Notes under the pieces: model-generated
What the model was told of the DNA's origin: nothing
Databases searched by the model: none
The model's input: only the letters and a program-made list of their open reading frames with translations
Position numbers and translations under genes: made by a program
Part shown: piece by piece, positions 1-7,912 of the stretch
Numbering within the stretch: position 1 is the first letter of the stretch
How the letters are laid out: every line of letters begins with the position of its first letter
From: Phorcysia thermohydrogeniphila
GTDB taxonomy: Bacteria; Aquificota; Aquificia; Desulfurobacteriales; Desulfurobacteriaceae
Reading direction: 5' to 3'
Assembly (NCBI RefSeq): GCF_004339575.1
Contig: NZ_SMFV01000005.1
Coordinates: 62,001-126,000, forward strand
DNA: 64,000 nt

Positions 1-418
1 TCTCGTATATAGTGTTACCCTTTGCAGTTTCAAGGAGTGTAAGAGCTGCTTCTCTACAGTGGTAGGTGTAGGCTGAAAGTCCCATGTTTGCCTTGATGAG
101 GAGGTTCCTCATAACAATACCGTGAGCATCAATACCACATACGCCCCTTGGAGTTTGAGGTGTTATACGGCATGGACCCATTGAACAGAGTTGACATGAG
201 ACACCTTCCTTACAGAACTTACACCTTACTTTTTCCATAGCTTCAAAACGGTCTGCTACGTTGCTGAGCTGGGCCTCTTTTACTTTTTGGTACATGTAGT
301 TAACGCTTTCGTGAAAGCTGGGAACCTTTACTCCTACACCCGTGGCAAGGTCTGTCTCGGTGCAGAAATTTTCTTGATTCTGGTTTTTCTGGTTCCCTTT
401 CTTGAAGAATCCGAACAT
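1..418 (-). CDS. cooS: Anaerobic Ni carbon monoxide dehydrogenase catalytic subunit, N-terminal part (runs off the window)
   Basis: Only the first 139 codons are inside the window; the gene continues to the left. Reading the minus strand from ATG at 418 gives a protein with cysteines at residues 66, 69, 75, 78, 83 and 94, including the block CKFC-x5-CxxC-x4-C with GPCRI, then GVCGIDAHGIVMRN. These are the [4Fe-4S] D- and B-cluster region and following helix of the CooS/prismane family. The enzyme oxidises CO to CO2, or runs in reverse in autotrophs, at a Ni-Fe-S C-cluster whose ligands lie outside the window. A strong Shine-Dalgarno (AAGGAGGAGC, complement of 421-430) fixes the start. It is divergent from the NifX-like gene, with a perfect palindrome between them. 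Confidence 0.9.
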   Translation of the reverse strand, partial: MFGFFKKGNQKNQNQENFCTETDLATGVGVKVPSFHESVNYMYQKVKEAQLSNVADRFEAMEKVRCKFCKEGVSCQLCSMGPCRITPQTPRGVCGIDAHGIVMRNLLIKANMGLSAYTYHCREAALTLLETAKGNTIYE

Positions 419-479
419 CTGCTCCTCCTTGGATATTAGGTTTCTCTGATAGAAAATACCAAAGTTTGTTCCTCTGGGC

Positions 480-495
480 TTTGACTTAAGTCAAA
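480..495. promoter_or_regulatory. 16-bp perfect palindrome, candidate CRP/FNR-family operator
   Basis: The sequence TTTGACTTAAGTCAAA is its own reverse complement. The spacing TTGAC-N4-GTCAA is that of CRP/FNR-superfamily operators (FNR: TTGAT-N4-ATCAA) and is close to what I recall for HcpR-type sites. It lies between divergent cooS and the NifX-like gene, centred about 60 bases upstream of the start point predicted from the TATAAT at 535-540, a class I activator position. Regulator identity is inference; no CRP/FNR gene with a DNA-binding domain is in the window. Confidence 0.6.
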
Positions 496-534
496 TTCTG
501 TATGTAGAACAGATTTAGGTATATTGAACTAAGT

Positions 535-540
535 TATAAT
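535..540 (+). promoter_or_regulatory. -10 element for the NifX-like/DUF1847 genes
   Basis: A perfect TATAAT stands 29 bases before the start codon at 569, with a good Shine-Dalgarno (AGGAGGTGG) between. No convincing -35 hexamer is seen 16-18 bases upstream, which fits a promoter needing an activator such as one bound at the 480-495 palindrome. Confidence 0.5.
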
Positions 541-568
541 TGTGTAACTGACCAATAGGAGGTGGGTC

Positions 569-943
569 ATGAGAATTGCTGTTCCTGTTCTTGATACAGA
601 AGTTGGTGGAAGGAGGCTTGTTAATGCCCACTTTGGAAAGTCTAACCTCTTTGCCATTGTTGATACCGCCTCTGGTAGCGTTGAGATTGTTGAAAATCCC
701 GGCCTTCACGTAGAGAGGGGAAGAGGCGTTTTTATAGCGGAGATGTTTAAGGAGAAAAAGGTTGATGTTGTTCTCGTTAAGGAGATGGGGCCCGGTGCAT
801 TTGACAAGGTGAGAAACCGGTTGGGAATAAAGGTTTACCTCGTTCCGCCAGAGGTGAAGTTCCTTGACGATGCCGTAGAGAAGTTTAAAAGGGGAGAACT
901 CCCAGAGCTCTTAGAGCCAAACGAAGACGAACACAGAGCTTAG
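569..943 (+). CDS. NifX/NifB-type dinitrogenase iron-molybdenum cofactor domain protein
   Basis: This 124-residue protein is a single domain of the NifX/NafY/MTH1175 family: MRIAVPVLD at the start, an HFGKSNLFAIVD block, and a V-[DV]-V-V-L-V-K-E-M-G-P-G-A strand-loop typical of the RNase-H-like fold. Proteins of this family bind iron-sulfur or iron-molybdenum cofactors. No nif structural gene is in the window, so a nitrogenase role is not supported; such stand-alone proteins are common in anaerobes. It is followed after 11 bases by a Cys-rich DUF1847 protein, so both probably form one transcript, divergent from cooS. A role in metal or Fe-S handling near CODH is inference. Confidence 0.85.
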   Translation: MRIAVPVLDTEVGGRRLVNAHFGKSNLFAIVDTASGSVEIVENPGLHVERGRGVFIAEMFKEKKVDVVLVKEMGPGAFDKVRNRLGIKVYLVPPEVKFLDDAVEKFKRGELPELLEPNEDEHRA

Positions 944-954
944 AGGCTTAAAAA

Positions 955-1527
955 ATGAAGTGTCATAGGTGTTCTTCGCCCGGTTGCTACAGGGAAGGTA
1001 AAAAGTGTAAAGAGTTACAGGAGCTTAAAGAGCTCTGCGAGTTTGAAAGGAGACTTCTTGAAGTTTCCTCAGATATAGAGAGGGAGTTTTACTGTAAGCT
1101 GACGAGGCTTGAGGAGCTCTTAGAGTTTGCGAATAGGATGGGGTTTAAGAAGGTAGGCATAGCTTTCTGCATAGGACTGTTTGAAGAGGTAAAGTTCGTT
1201 GCAGAAGTTTTTGAGCGTCGCGGTTTTGAGGTTTTCTCTGTTGCCTGCAAGGTAGGAGCTATTGACAAGTCAGAGCTTAACCTCAAAAAAATGCAGCCGT
1301 GTAAGCTGGAGGCTGCCTGTAATCCTGTAGGTCAGGCGGAAGTTCTTAATGAAGTTGGCACTGAAATGAACGTTATCGTTGGCCTCTGCGTCGGCCACGA
1401 CATGCTCTTTCAGATGTATTCAAGAGCTCCTGTAACAACGCTGATAGTTAAAGATAGAGTTCTTGCCCACAATCCAGCAGGCGCTATTTACAGCGGATAC
1501 TACAGAAAGAAACTTCTTGGCCGCTAA
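955..1527 (+). CDS. DUF1847 family Cys-rich, probably metal-binding protein
   Basis: The 190-residue product starts MKCHRCSSPGCYREGKKC, giving a CxxC...C...C cluster in the first 20 residues that could bind zinc or an iron-sulfur cluster. The body carries conserved-looking DUF1847 segments (GIAFCIGLFEE, SVACKVGAIDKSE, CNPVGQAEVLN, GLCVGHDMLF, HNPAGAIYSGYYRKKL). The biochemical function is not known. It follows the NifX-like gene closely and precedes topA by 66 bases. ATG at 955 has a modest purine-rich Shine-Dalgarno. Confidence 0.8.
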   Translation: MKCHRCSSPGCYREGKKCKELQELKELCEFERRLLEVSSDIEREFYCKLTRLEELLEFANRMGFKKVGIAFCIGLFEEVKFVAEVFERRGFEVFSVACKVGAIDKSELNLKKMQPCKLEAACNPVGQAEVLNEVGTEMNVIVGLCVGHDMLFQMYSRAPVTTLIVKDRVLAHNPAGAIYSGYYRKKLLGR

Positions 1528-1558
1528 AGTAGTTGCTTGTGGAGAGGGAGATACTACA

Positions 1559-1573
1559 TTTGACTTGGTCAAA
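1559..1573. promoter_or_regulatory. TTTGAC-N3-GTCAAA inverted repeat upstream of topA
   Basis: A second TTTGAC/GTCAAA inverted repeat, with a 3-base centre instead of the 4-base centre at 480-495, ends 20 bases before the topA start. The shared half-site is exact over six bases. The one-base difference in spacing would change the helical phase, so binding by the same regulator is uncertain. Confidence 0.35.
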
Positions 1574-1593
1574 ATAGACTCTAAGGGGACTGA

Positions 1594-3693
1594 ATGGGAA
1601 AGAAGAAACTCCTCATAGTTGAGTCTCCGGCTAAAGCGAAGACGATACAGAGGTACTTGGGTAAGGACTTTATAGTTAAGGCCTCTATGGGACACGTGAT
1701 AGACCTGCCGGAGGATGAGTTCGGCGTTGACATAGAGAAGGGGTTTAAACCCAAGTACGTAACGATAAAGGGCAAGGACAAGGTTTTAAAAGAAATAAGG
1801 AAAGCTGCAAAGGAGGCGGAGGAGGTCTTTTTAGCTACAGACCCAGACAGGGAAGGGGAGGCCATAAGCTGGCACATAGCCAACGCCTTAAAGAGGATAA
1901 AGAAGGACGGCATCTATCGGGTCAGGTTTCACGAGATAACTAAGAAAGCCATACAGGAGGCCGTGAAAAATCCCGATAAGATAGATGAAAACAAAGTTTA
2001 CGCCCAGCAGGCAAGACGAATCCTTGACAGAATTGTTGGATACACAATCTCTCCCCTCCTTTCCCGCAGGTTTAAAAAAGCCCTCTCTGCCGGAAGAGTC
2101 CAGTCGGTCGCTCTTAGGCTCATCTGCGATAGGGAAGAGGAGATAAGGAACTTTGTCCCGAAAGAGTACTGGACAGTTGAAGAAGTTTTTGTAAAAGAGG
2201 GTAAAGACTTCCCTGCAAAGCTCTTCGCAGTTGACGGAAAAAAGCTTGATAAGTTTGACATTCCAGACGAAAAAAGTGCAGAAGAGCTTGTTAAGAGGGC
2301 AAAAGAGGCCTCCTTCAAAGTAACGAGGGTAGAGAGAAAGGAGAGAAGACGAAAACCACAGCCTCCTTTTATTACGTCAACTCTCCAGCAGGAGGCATCA
2401 CGCCGTTTTGGATTCCCTGCAAAACTGACGATGCAGATAGCCCAGCAACTCTACGAAGGTATTGACCTTGGGAATGAGAGGGTTGGTCTTATAACCTACA
2501 TGAGAACCGACTCTACGAGGGTTTCTGACGAGGCTGTTGAAGAGGTAAGACGCTTTATAAAGGAGGAGCTTGGAGAGGAGTTCCTTCCTAAAACGAAGAG
2601 GAGTTATGAGGGTAAGACGCCAAAAACGGCTCAGGATGCTCATGAAGCGATAAGGCCAACCTCTGTTTACAGAACTCCGGAGAGCGTAAAGAAATTCTTA
2701 ACCCCTGAGCAGTATAAGCTCTACGACCTTATCTGGCGTAGGTTTGTCGCCTCTCAGATGAAAGATGCCGTTTTCAATACTGTTTCCGTTGATATAGAGG
2801 GAGGAGGTCTCACCTTCAGAGCGACGGGTAGCACCTTAAAGGAGGAAGGTTTCCTAAAAGTTTACCCGATTGAGTTTGAGGAGAAGCTCCTACCCGATTT
2901 AGAGGAGGGAGACAAGGTAGTCCTAAAAGAGGTAAAAGGAGTTCAACACTTCACAGAGCCACCTCCACGTTACACAGAGGGAACGCTCGTAAAGGCCCTT
3001 GAAGAGGAAGGTGTTGGAAGGCCTTCTACCTACGCGACGATAATTTCTAACATTATCCAGAGAGGCTACGTTAAAAAGGAAAAGCAAAAGCTCGTCCCGA
3101 CAGAGCTCGGGGAGTTCATTAACTCCCTCTTAAAAAAGCTGTTCCCAAAAATTGTTGACGTGAAGTTTACGGCCAACATTGAGGAGGAGCTTGACAAGAT
3201 AGAGGAGGGAAAGAAGGACTGGAAGGAGCTCCTTTCTGAGTTCTACTTCGGAGAGTTTAAGGGACTCTTAGAAAAGGCGGAGAAAGAGCTTAAAAAATTA
3301 AAAGGTGAGGAAATTGGTAGGGAGTGTCCTGAGTGTGGCGCTCCTCTCCTTAAAATTCACGGAAGATTCGGAACATTTATAGCGTGCTCAGCCTATCCGG
3401 AGTGTAAGTACAAAGAGTCTTCCGCTGAAGAACCAGAAAAAACGGGAGAAAAGTGTCCTGAGTGTGGCGCTGACCTTGTCATAAAGAGCGGTAAATATGG
3501 TAGATTTATAGCGTGTTCGGCTTACCCCAACTGCAAGTACACTGCGCCCTTTACTTACGGTAAGTGTCCAAAGTGTGGAGAGGGTGATATAGTTGAAAGG
3601 AGGAGTAAAAAGGGTAAGAAGTTCTACGGCTGTAGCCGATATCCGGATTGCGACTTTACGGCAAGCCAACCACCTAAAGGGGATGGGAAGTGA
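1594..3693 (+). CDS. topA: DNA topoisomerase I (type IA)
   Basis: The 699-residue enzyme relaxes negative supercoils by cutting one strand through a 5'-phosphotyrosine. The N-terminal Toprim domain has LIVESPAKA and the acidic triad DPDREGE (residues 83-89). The catalytic tyrosine is Y302 in GLITYMRTDST. The C-terminus carries three four-cysteine zinc-finger repeats (about 565-690), each starting CPECG or CPKCG and ending CSAYPxC or CSRYPDC. Length and domain order are normal for bacterial TopA; reverse gyrase is not this gene. The last four bases overlap the GTG of the downstream phosphoesterase, so the two are translationally coupled. Confidence 0.97.
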   Translation: MGKKKLLIVESPAKAKTIQRYLGKDFIVKASMGHVIDLPEDEFGVDIEKGFKPKYVTIKGKDKVLKEIRKAAKEAEEVFLATDPDREGEAISWHIANALKRIKKDGIYRVRFHEITKKAIQEAVKNPDKIDENKVYAQQARRILDRIVGYTISPLLSRRFKKALSAGRVQSVALRLICDREEEIRNFVPKEYWTVEEVFVKEGKDFPAKLFAVDGKKLDKFDIPDEKSAEELVKRAKEASFKVTRVERKERRRKPQPPFITSTLQQEASRRFGFPAKLTMQIAQQLYEGIDLGNERVGLITYMRTDSTRVSDEAVEEVRRFIKEELGEEFLPKTKRSYEGKTPKTAQDAHEAIRPTSVYRTPESVKKFLTPEQYKLYDLIWRRFVASQMKDAVFNTVSVDIEGGGLTFRATGSTLKEEGFLKVYPIEFEEKLLPDLEEGDKVVLKEVKGVQHFTEPPPRYTEGTLVKALEEEGVGRPSTYATIISNIIQRGYVKKEKQKLVPTELGEFINSLLKKLFPKIVDVKFTANIEEELDKIEEGKKDWKELLSEFYFGEFKGLLEKAEKELKKLKGEEIGRECPECGAPLLKIHGRFGTFIACSAYPECKYKESSAEEPEKTGEKCPECGADLVIKSGKYGRFIACSAYPNCKYTAPFTYGKCPKCGEGDIVERRSKKGKKFYGCSRYPDCDFTASQPPKGDGK

Positions 3694-4172
3694 GGATAGC
3701 CGTTATCTCCGATTCTCACGATAACCTGAAGAAGTTGGAGCAGTTTCTTAAAACTGTTAACGAAGAAGGAGTTGACCTCGTTATTCACTGTGGTGACTTC
3801 GTATCTCCCTTTTCTGTAAAGTTCCTGCTTTCAAACCTTAAGTGTGATTTCATTGGTGTTTTCGGGAACAACGACGGAGAGATAGCCGGCCTTTTAAAGG
3901 TATCGGGAGGGCTTATAGAAAAACCTCCCGTTGCGAAGGTTATAGATGGACAGCGTTTTGCCCTGATGCACGAGCCCTACCTTCTGGAGTCGGTTGCAAG
4001 GTCTGGAAACTTTGACTACGTTCTCTACGGTCACACCCACGAGATTGACACCCGCGTTATAGGTAGCTGCCAGATAGTTAACCCGGGAGAGCTCTGCGGT
4101 TACCTTACCGGTAAATCTTCCTTTGCTATACTTGATACCGCTCAAAACTCCGTGGAAATAAGAGTTTTCTGA
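3690..4172 (+). CDS. Metallophosphoesterase, YfcE/MJ0936-type phosphodiesterase
   Basis: The 160-residue protein shows the full calcineurin-like metal-binding set in order: DSHDN (8-12), HCGDFV, GNNDG, MHEP and GHTHE. This matches the small YfcE/MJ0936 group of Mn/Ni-dependent phosphodiesterases; the physiological substrate is unknown. It uses GTG at 3690, overlapping the topA stop, and its own stop overlaps the ATG of the next gene by one base (4172), so it lies in the middle of a coupled three-gene unit. Confidence 0.88.
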   Translation: MRIAVISDSHDNLKKLEQFLKTVNEEGVDLVIHCGDFVSPFSVKFLLSNLKCDFIGVFGNNDGEIAGLLKVSGGLIEKPPVAKVIDGQRFALMHEPYLLESVARSGNFDYVLYGHTHEIDTRVIGSCQIVNPGELCGYLTGKSSFAILDTAQNSVEIRVF

Positions 4173-4813
4173 TGGAAGCTATAAAGGTAATAGAGAAGCT
4201 CCTCGTAAGGGACTGCGTAGTAAAGGAAAAGGCTGGAAGGTGTGACTGTTGCATAGTTTGTGCCTCTTCTATGGTGTGGAGGCTCGTCCTGCTCTTTCCA
4301 GAAAGCTACATCGTTTCAAACGCCGCTGCTCAGGTCTTCCCTAACCTAACCTCCATTTACTACGCCGTTCGTGACCTGCACGTTCCCGTGGTTGCCGTTA
4401 CGGGCTCAACGGCTGTTAACCTTGAAAAGTTCGTAGGCTTTGACTTTCAGGCTGCAGAGGTTGAGTTTAAGCTCCTGAGGAAGATTTACGAGGAGAACGT
4501 TGACATTCTATTCCCCCTCTACGAGGGGGACTCAAAGAGCCTGAACGCTGCCCTCATGGAGATAAACATAGACGTTCAGATAGAGAAACTCCTCTCAATT
4601 CCTGAATTTGAGAGCCTTGTATCTAAGGGGGAGCTTTACTTGTGTGGCCTCGTCCTTGACGAGACGAAGGTTTACGGTGAAAAGGTAGCCTTTTACCTTA
4701 TCAACTTTAACGGCGTTAAGGACCCTGAGGAGATAAGGAATCACGACCTCTTAGAGGAAATTCCAGAAGCTATCAGGAAGCAGAAGGTAAAAAGGATTCA
4801 CGTTCAGTTCTGA
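4172..4813 (+). CDS. Unknown protein, resembles a beta-carbonic anhydrase fold without zinc and proton-transfer residues
   Basis: I do not recognise a named family with certainty. The 213-residue sequence can be laid over beta-carbonic anhydrase: CIVCASSMVW (C30) where CSDSR normally stands, IVSNAAAQV for the RNAGN segment, a strand-helix with VVAVTGSTAVN where GHSxCG normally stands (S79 in place of His), and a C-terminal ELYLCGLVLDETKVYG resembling the G.l.i.G..yD..tG motif. Only the first cysteine ligand is kept; the Asp-Arg dyad (S32, M34), His and second Cys are replaced. It also has a CxCC group at 24-27. It is coupled to the phosphoesterase and converges on holB with a 10-base overlap. 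Confidence 0.5.
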   Translation: MEAIKVIEKLLVRDCVVKEKAGRCDCCIVCASSMVWRLVLLFPESYIVSNAAAQVFPNLTSIYYAVRDLHVPVVAVTGSTAVNLEKFVGFDFQAAEVEFKLLRKIYEENVDILFPLYEGDSKSLNAALMEINIDVQIEKLLSIPEFESLVSKGELYLCGLVLDETKVYGEKVAFYLINFNGVKDPEEIRNHDLLEEIPEAIRKQKVKRIHVQF

Positions 4814-5625
4814 TTCCCGAGAAGAACTTCTATTAGCATCCACTCTATAACCGATTGGGGTTTCCCGTAGAATTTCAAGAACTCCCTTCCCCTCTTTATT
4901 GCGCTGTACCACTTAATTATTGTGTCCTTTTGTGACAGGAGGTTCTCAAGGGCGTTTAGGAACAGCAGGGTTTCTTCACGGGAGAGCTTTGAAAAGTTTG
5001 CAGAGAACTTTACTATCCCTTTGAGTCTATCCTTAGACCTCATAAGGTTTAAGAACTCCTGAACGAGCTCTGGGACGGAGCTCTCAGAGAGCCTAACGGC
5101 CATTCCGGCACTGCCGTTTGAGAGTTTAATAACCCTTTTGTCAGGGGTTATTCCAAGTCTTTCCAAGATATACTCAACGTTAGCGTCACTGAGCCTTCCA
5201 AACCGAAAAATCCTACACCTTGAGCGAAGGGTAGGAAGGACCGACTGCTCACTCTTTGCCACTAAAACTATGTATCCGTAGTCTGGAGGTTCTTCTAAGG
5301 TTTTAAGAAGGGCGTTTGCAGCCTCTCCTCTCATCTCATCTGCATTGTCTATAACAACTCCCTTGCCTTTACCTGAAGTAGGTTTTGTAAAGAGCCAAGA
5401 GGAGACTTCCCTTACCTCCTCAATGGTTGCAGGCTTTTCGCTCCCTATTACTTTTACGTTGAGAGAAGAGTCTGCTATAAGCGTTAGTGTCTCAACCGCT
5501 ATGAGCTTTTTCCCGACCCCTTCAGGTCCTACAAAGAGGGAGCTCTGTGGGAACATACGGGAGTTAATGAGGGTTTTTATTACGCTGAGCTGTTTTGAGT
5601 GTCCGACAACGGTGCTTAGAGGCAA
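4804..5625 (-). CDS. holB: DNA polymerase III delta' subunit (clamp loader)
   Basis: The 273-residue AAA+ protein has Walker A GPEGVGKK (33-40), a Walker-B-like VVIDNADEM, sensor-like EEPPDYGYIVLVAKSE, and SRCRIF. These are hallmarks of delta', the stator of the sliding-clamp loader. Order ricT ... tmk, holB resembles the conserved tmk-holB-ricT neighbourhood of Firmicutes. TTG at 5625 is the likely start, because AAGGAGG inside the end of tmk sits 7 bases upstream. The usual four-cysteine zinc module of delta'/tau is not evident here. Confidence 0.9.
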   Translation of the reverse strand: MPLSTVVGHSKQLSVIKTLINSRMFPQSSLFVGPEGVGKKLIAVETLTLIADSSLNVKVIGSEKPATIEEVREVSSWLFTKPTSGKGKGVVIDNADEMRGEAANALLKTLEEPPDYGYIVLVAKSEQSVLPTLRSRCRIFRFGRLSDANVEYILERLGITPDKRVIKLSNGSAGMAVRLSESSVPELVQEFLNLMRSKDRLKGIVKFSANFSKLSREETLLFLNALENLLSQKDTIIKWYSAIKRGREFLKFYGKPQSVIEWMLIEVLLGNQN

Positions 5626-5626
5626 C

Positions 5627-6232
5627 CTACAGCCTCCTTACAACTTGGTTAAGAACCTCAGAGAAGATAGTTCCTTTCTCCTTAGTTCCATCAATAACTA
5701 CTATTCTATCTGGGTTTTCCTCTGCAATTTTCAAGAATCCTTCCCTTACTCTCTGGTGGAATTGTAGGGGTTCTTCTTCAAGGCGGTCTTTTTTCTTGGC
5801 CTTAATCCTTGAAAGTCCAACCTCTACCGGAACGTCAAGTAAAAAGGTTATATCCGGTTCAATGTCTCCTGTGGCCTCTTTATTCATTGAGGTGATTAAG
5901 TGTATGGGTAATCCCCTACCGTAGCCCTGATAGGCTAAAGTAGAGTCTGAAAACCTGTCGCAGATAACAATGATTCCTTTTTGAAGGGAAGGTTTAATCA
6001 AATTTTCTACGTGGAATCCCCTTGCTGCAATGTAGAGGCAGAGCTCTGCAAAAGCAGGAAATTTCTCGTTATGGTGCTTTAGTATAAAGTTCCTAATCTC
6101 TTCAGCAGCCTCTGTTCCTCCCGGTTCACGGGTTAGTAAAGCTTTATACCCGTTTTCCTTAAGCCACTCGTAGAGGAGCTTTGCCTGTGTGCTTTTCCCA
6201 CAGCCTTCTATACCTTCAAAGGTTATGAACAT
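5627..6232 (-). CDS. tmk: Thymidylate kinase
   Basis: The 201-residue protein phosphorylates dTMP to dTDP. It shows the P-loop FEGIEGCGKSTQ (5-16), the TREPGGT substrate loop, the DRFSDSTLAYQGYGRG motif and a basic lid region (SRIKAKKKDRLEEE). Length is normal. It ends one base before holB starts and starts one base before the antiporter gene ends, so antiporter, tmk and holB are probably co-transcribed. Confidence 0.96.
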   Translation of the reverse strand: MFITFEGIEGCGKSTQAKLLYEWLKENGYKALLTREPGGTEAAEEIRNFILKHHNEKFPAFAELCLYIAARGFHVENLIKPSLQKGIIVICDRFSDSTLAYQGYGRGLPIHLITSMNKEATGDIEPDITFLLDVPVEVGLSRIKAKKKDRLEEEPLQFHQRVREGFLKIAEENPDRIVVIDGTKEKGTIFSEVLNQVVRRL

Positions 6233-6233
6233 C

Positions 6234-7412
6234 TTAGTCCCCCAAGAGCTGAGAGCGAGTGAGTTTGCTCTTCTTCTTTGGCTTTTTCTTAAAGAAGAGG
6301 TTGAGAATTCTACCCGATTCTTTCATTGCAATTGAGCCGAGGCTTGCAGAGAGTAAAACGTAGGCAGCTGTTAGAGGAACAAGCTCCGGCTTTGTAGCTG
6401 CAACAAGGATTGAAAACTCTCCACGGGGCAGTAGCATAAGTCCAGCAGAGAGTCCCCTCTTAGTTCCCAGTTTGTAGAGCCTTACTGCTACTATTCCAGT
6501 GGCGATTTTTGCTACGAAAGAAATGATTAGTAACACGGTTAGCGGTAGCACTATGGAAGTTGAAAAAGATGTTAGGTCTATTGAGAGACCGAAAGCGAGG
6601 AAGAAGAGAGCTCCAAAAAGGTCCCTGTAGGGTATAACGACCGACTCAATCTGTTCTTTGTAAGAGCTTTCTGCAAAGAGCATTCCTGCAACGAAGGCTC
6701 CGATGGACTCAGACAGTCCAAAGCCGAAGGTGACCTCAACAGCCAAGAAAAGGACTGTTGCTGTGAAAAGGACTGTGAACTCTGTGGAGCTCCCAAAAGT
6801 TTTGAAGGCGTAGTCAACAAACTTATTTAGGTTTTTAATGGCAATAAAGGCGATGGCAATAAAGAGGGAAACCTTTATAAGGACTTTCACGACCCCTTCG
6901 GGGGAGGGAGCTCCACCTGAAAAGCTCATCAAGATAGCTAAAAGAACGGCTGCTGCTATGTCCTCAAACACGAGAATTGACAGGACGGTTTCTACCTCTG
7001 GGTTTGCAAGCTTTTTAAGGTCTATTAGGAGCTTAGAGACTATTGCCGAGGAGCTAGGGTAAAGGACAACGCTAATAACAAGGGAAGTAAAGCTGTCAAA
7101 ACCTAAGAGTTTAGCTACAAGGAATACAGGTAGGGTGTTAAATACCAAGTCAATAAAGCCGACGGAAAGGATTGCCCTAAGGTTTTTTTCAAGCTCCGCT
7201 ATAGAGAACTCTAAGCCTATGAAAAATAGCAGAAGTATTACGCCGAGAACTTCAAATATATGGGGTTCGTGCACGTGGAAAGCTAAGGAAAACACTATTC
7301 CCGCAACTATGTAGATAGGTATGACCGGAAACCTTAGCTTGGAAGAGATTATGTAGGAAACTGTAAGGACACAGAGAAGGGAGGCTAAAAGAGAAATAAA
7401 GTGTTCCATCAC
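6234..7412 (-). CDS. khtU: CPA2-type cation/proton antiporter membrane subunit (KefB/KhtU-like)
   Basis: This 392-residue protein is almost wholly hydrophobic, with about 11-12 predicted membrane helices. It carries CPA2 motifs such as GLEFS near residue 65 and FEDIAAAVLLAIL near 150. It lacks a C-terminal RCK domain. That is supplied by the overlapping upstream gene (4-base overlap at 7409-7412), the arrangement of the KhtT-KhtU K+/H+ antiporter. K+ rather than Na+ specificity is inferred from the partner only. The C-terminus is short and very basic (KKKPKKKSKLTR). Confidence 0.85.
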   Translation of the reverse strand: MMEHFISLLASLLCVLTVSYIISSKLRFPVIPIYIVAGIVFSLAFHVHEPHIFEVLGVILLLFFIGLEFSIAELEKNLRAILSVGFIDLVFNTLPVFLVAKLLGFDSFTSLVISVVLYPSSSAIVSKLLIDLKKLANPEVETVLSILVFEDIAAAVLLAILMSFSGGAPSPEGVVKVLIKVSLFIAIAFIAIKNLNKFVDYAFKTFGSSTEFTVLFTATVLFLAVEVTFGFGLSESIGAFVAGMLFAESSYKEQIESVVIPYRDLFGALFFLAFGLSIDLTSFSTSIVLPLTVLLIISFVAKIATGIVAVRLYKLGTKRGLSAGLMLLPRGEFSILVAATKPELVPLTAAYVLLSASLGSIAMKESGRILNLFFKKKPKKKSKLTRSQLLGD

Positions 7413-7900
7413 TCCTCTTTACCCTCAACGAGTCTAACAAACTTCTTCACGTTCTCAAGAGAGCCGACAACGACTATGGTGTCCCCCGGCTGTAAGGGAA
7501 AGAGGGGAGAAGGAGAAACGATAATGTTCTCCTCCCTTATTATTGCGACCACTATTACGCCGTAGTTTTTCCTTATCTCAAGCTCTTTTAGACTTTTACC
7601 GACGAGGAAGGAGCCTTCGGGGATTTTTATCCACTCAAAGGCTAAGTGTTTCATAAGGAAACCTATTTTCTCTTCATCTGAAGTGGGCTGGAAGAGAGCG
7701 CCAACTAAGATTGTTCCGAGGGTTCTTGCCTCCTCGTCGGTAAGTTCAATTACTGCTGTTGGCTCTTCGTTCTCATCCTCAAAATAGTAAATCTCCCTTT
7801 TTCCGGTATGGTGGATAACGATGACTATTGTGTCACCGTTTTCTGTCTTTATTGAGTATTTTTTTCCTATTCCCGGGAGCTCCCCTTCCTTTACAAACAT
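7409..7900 (-). CDS. khtT: KhtT-like RCK_C (TrkA-C) regulatory subunit of the antiporter
   Basis: The 163-residue protein has an N-terminal beta-rich domain starting with the KhtT signature (ELPGIGKKYSIKTENGDTIVIV) and a C-terminal RCK_C domain (about 80-160) with VGKSLKELEIRKNYGVIVVAI and LQPGDTIVVVGS. Such domains bind nucleotides or sense pH and gate the partner antiporter. It overlaps khtU by four bases, implying translational coupling and complex formation. Confidence 0.85.
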   Translation of the reverse strand: MFVKEGELPGIGKKYSIKTENGDTIVIVIHHTGKREIYYFEDENEEPTAVIELTDEEARTLGTILVGALFQPTSDEEKIGFLMKHLAFEWIKIPEGSFLVGKSLKELEIRKNYGVIVVAIIREENIIVSPSPLFPLQPGDTIVVVGSLENVKKFVRLVEGKEE

Positions 7901-7912
7901 TTTCCACTCCTT

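Noticed and set aside
569-943. Evidence for nitrogen fixation
   Set aside because: Only a single NifX-like domain protein is present; no nifHDK, nifE/N or nifB is in the window.
1581-1913. Open frame on the minus strand inside topA
   Set aside because: It is a shadow of the topA coding frame; no ribosome site and low-complexity Ser/Phe-rich translation.
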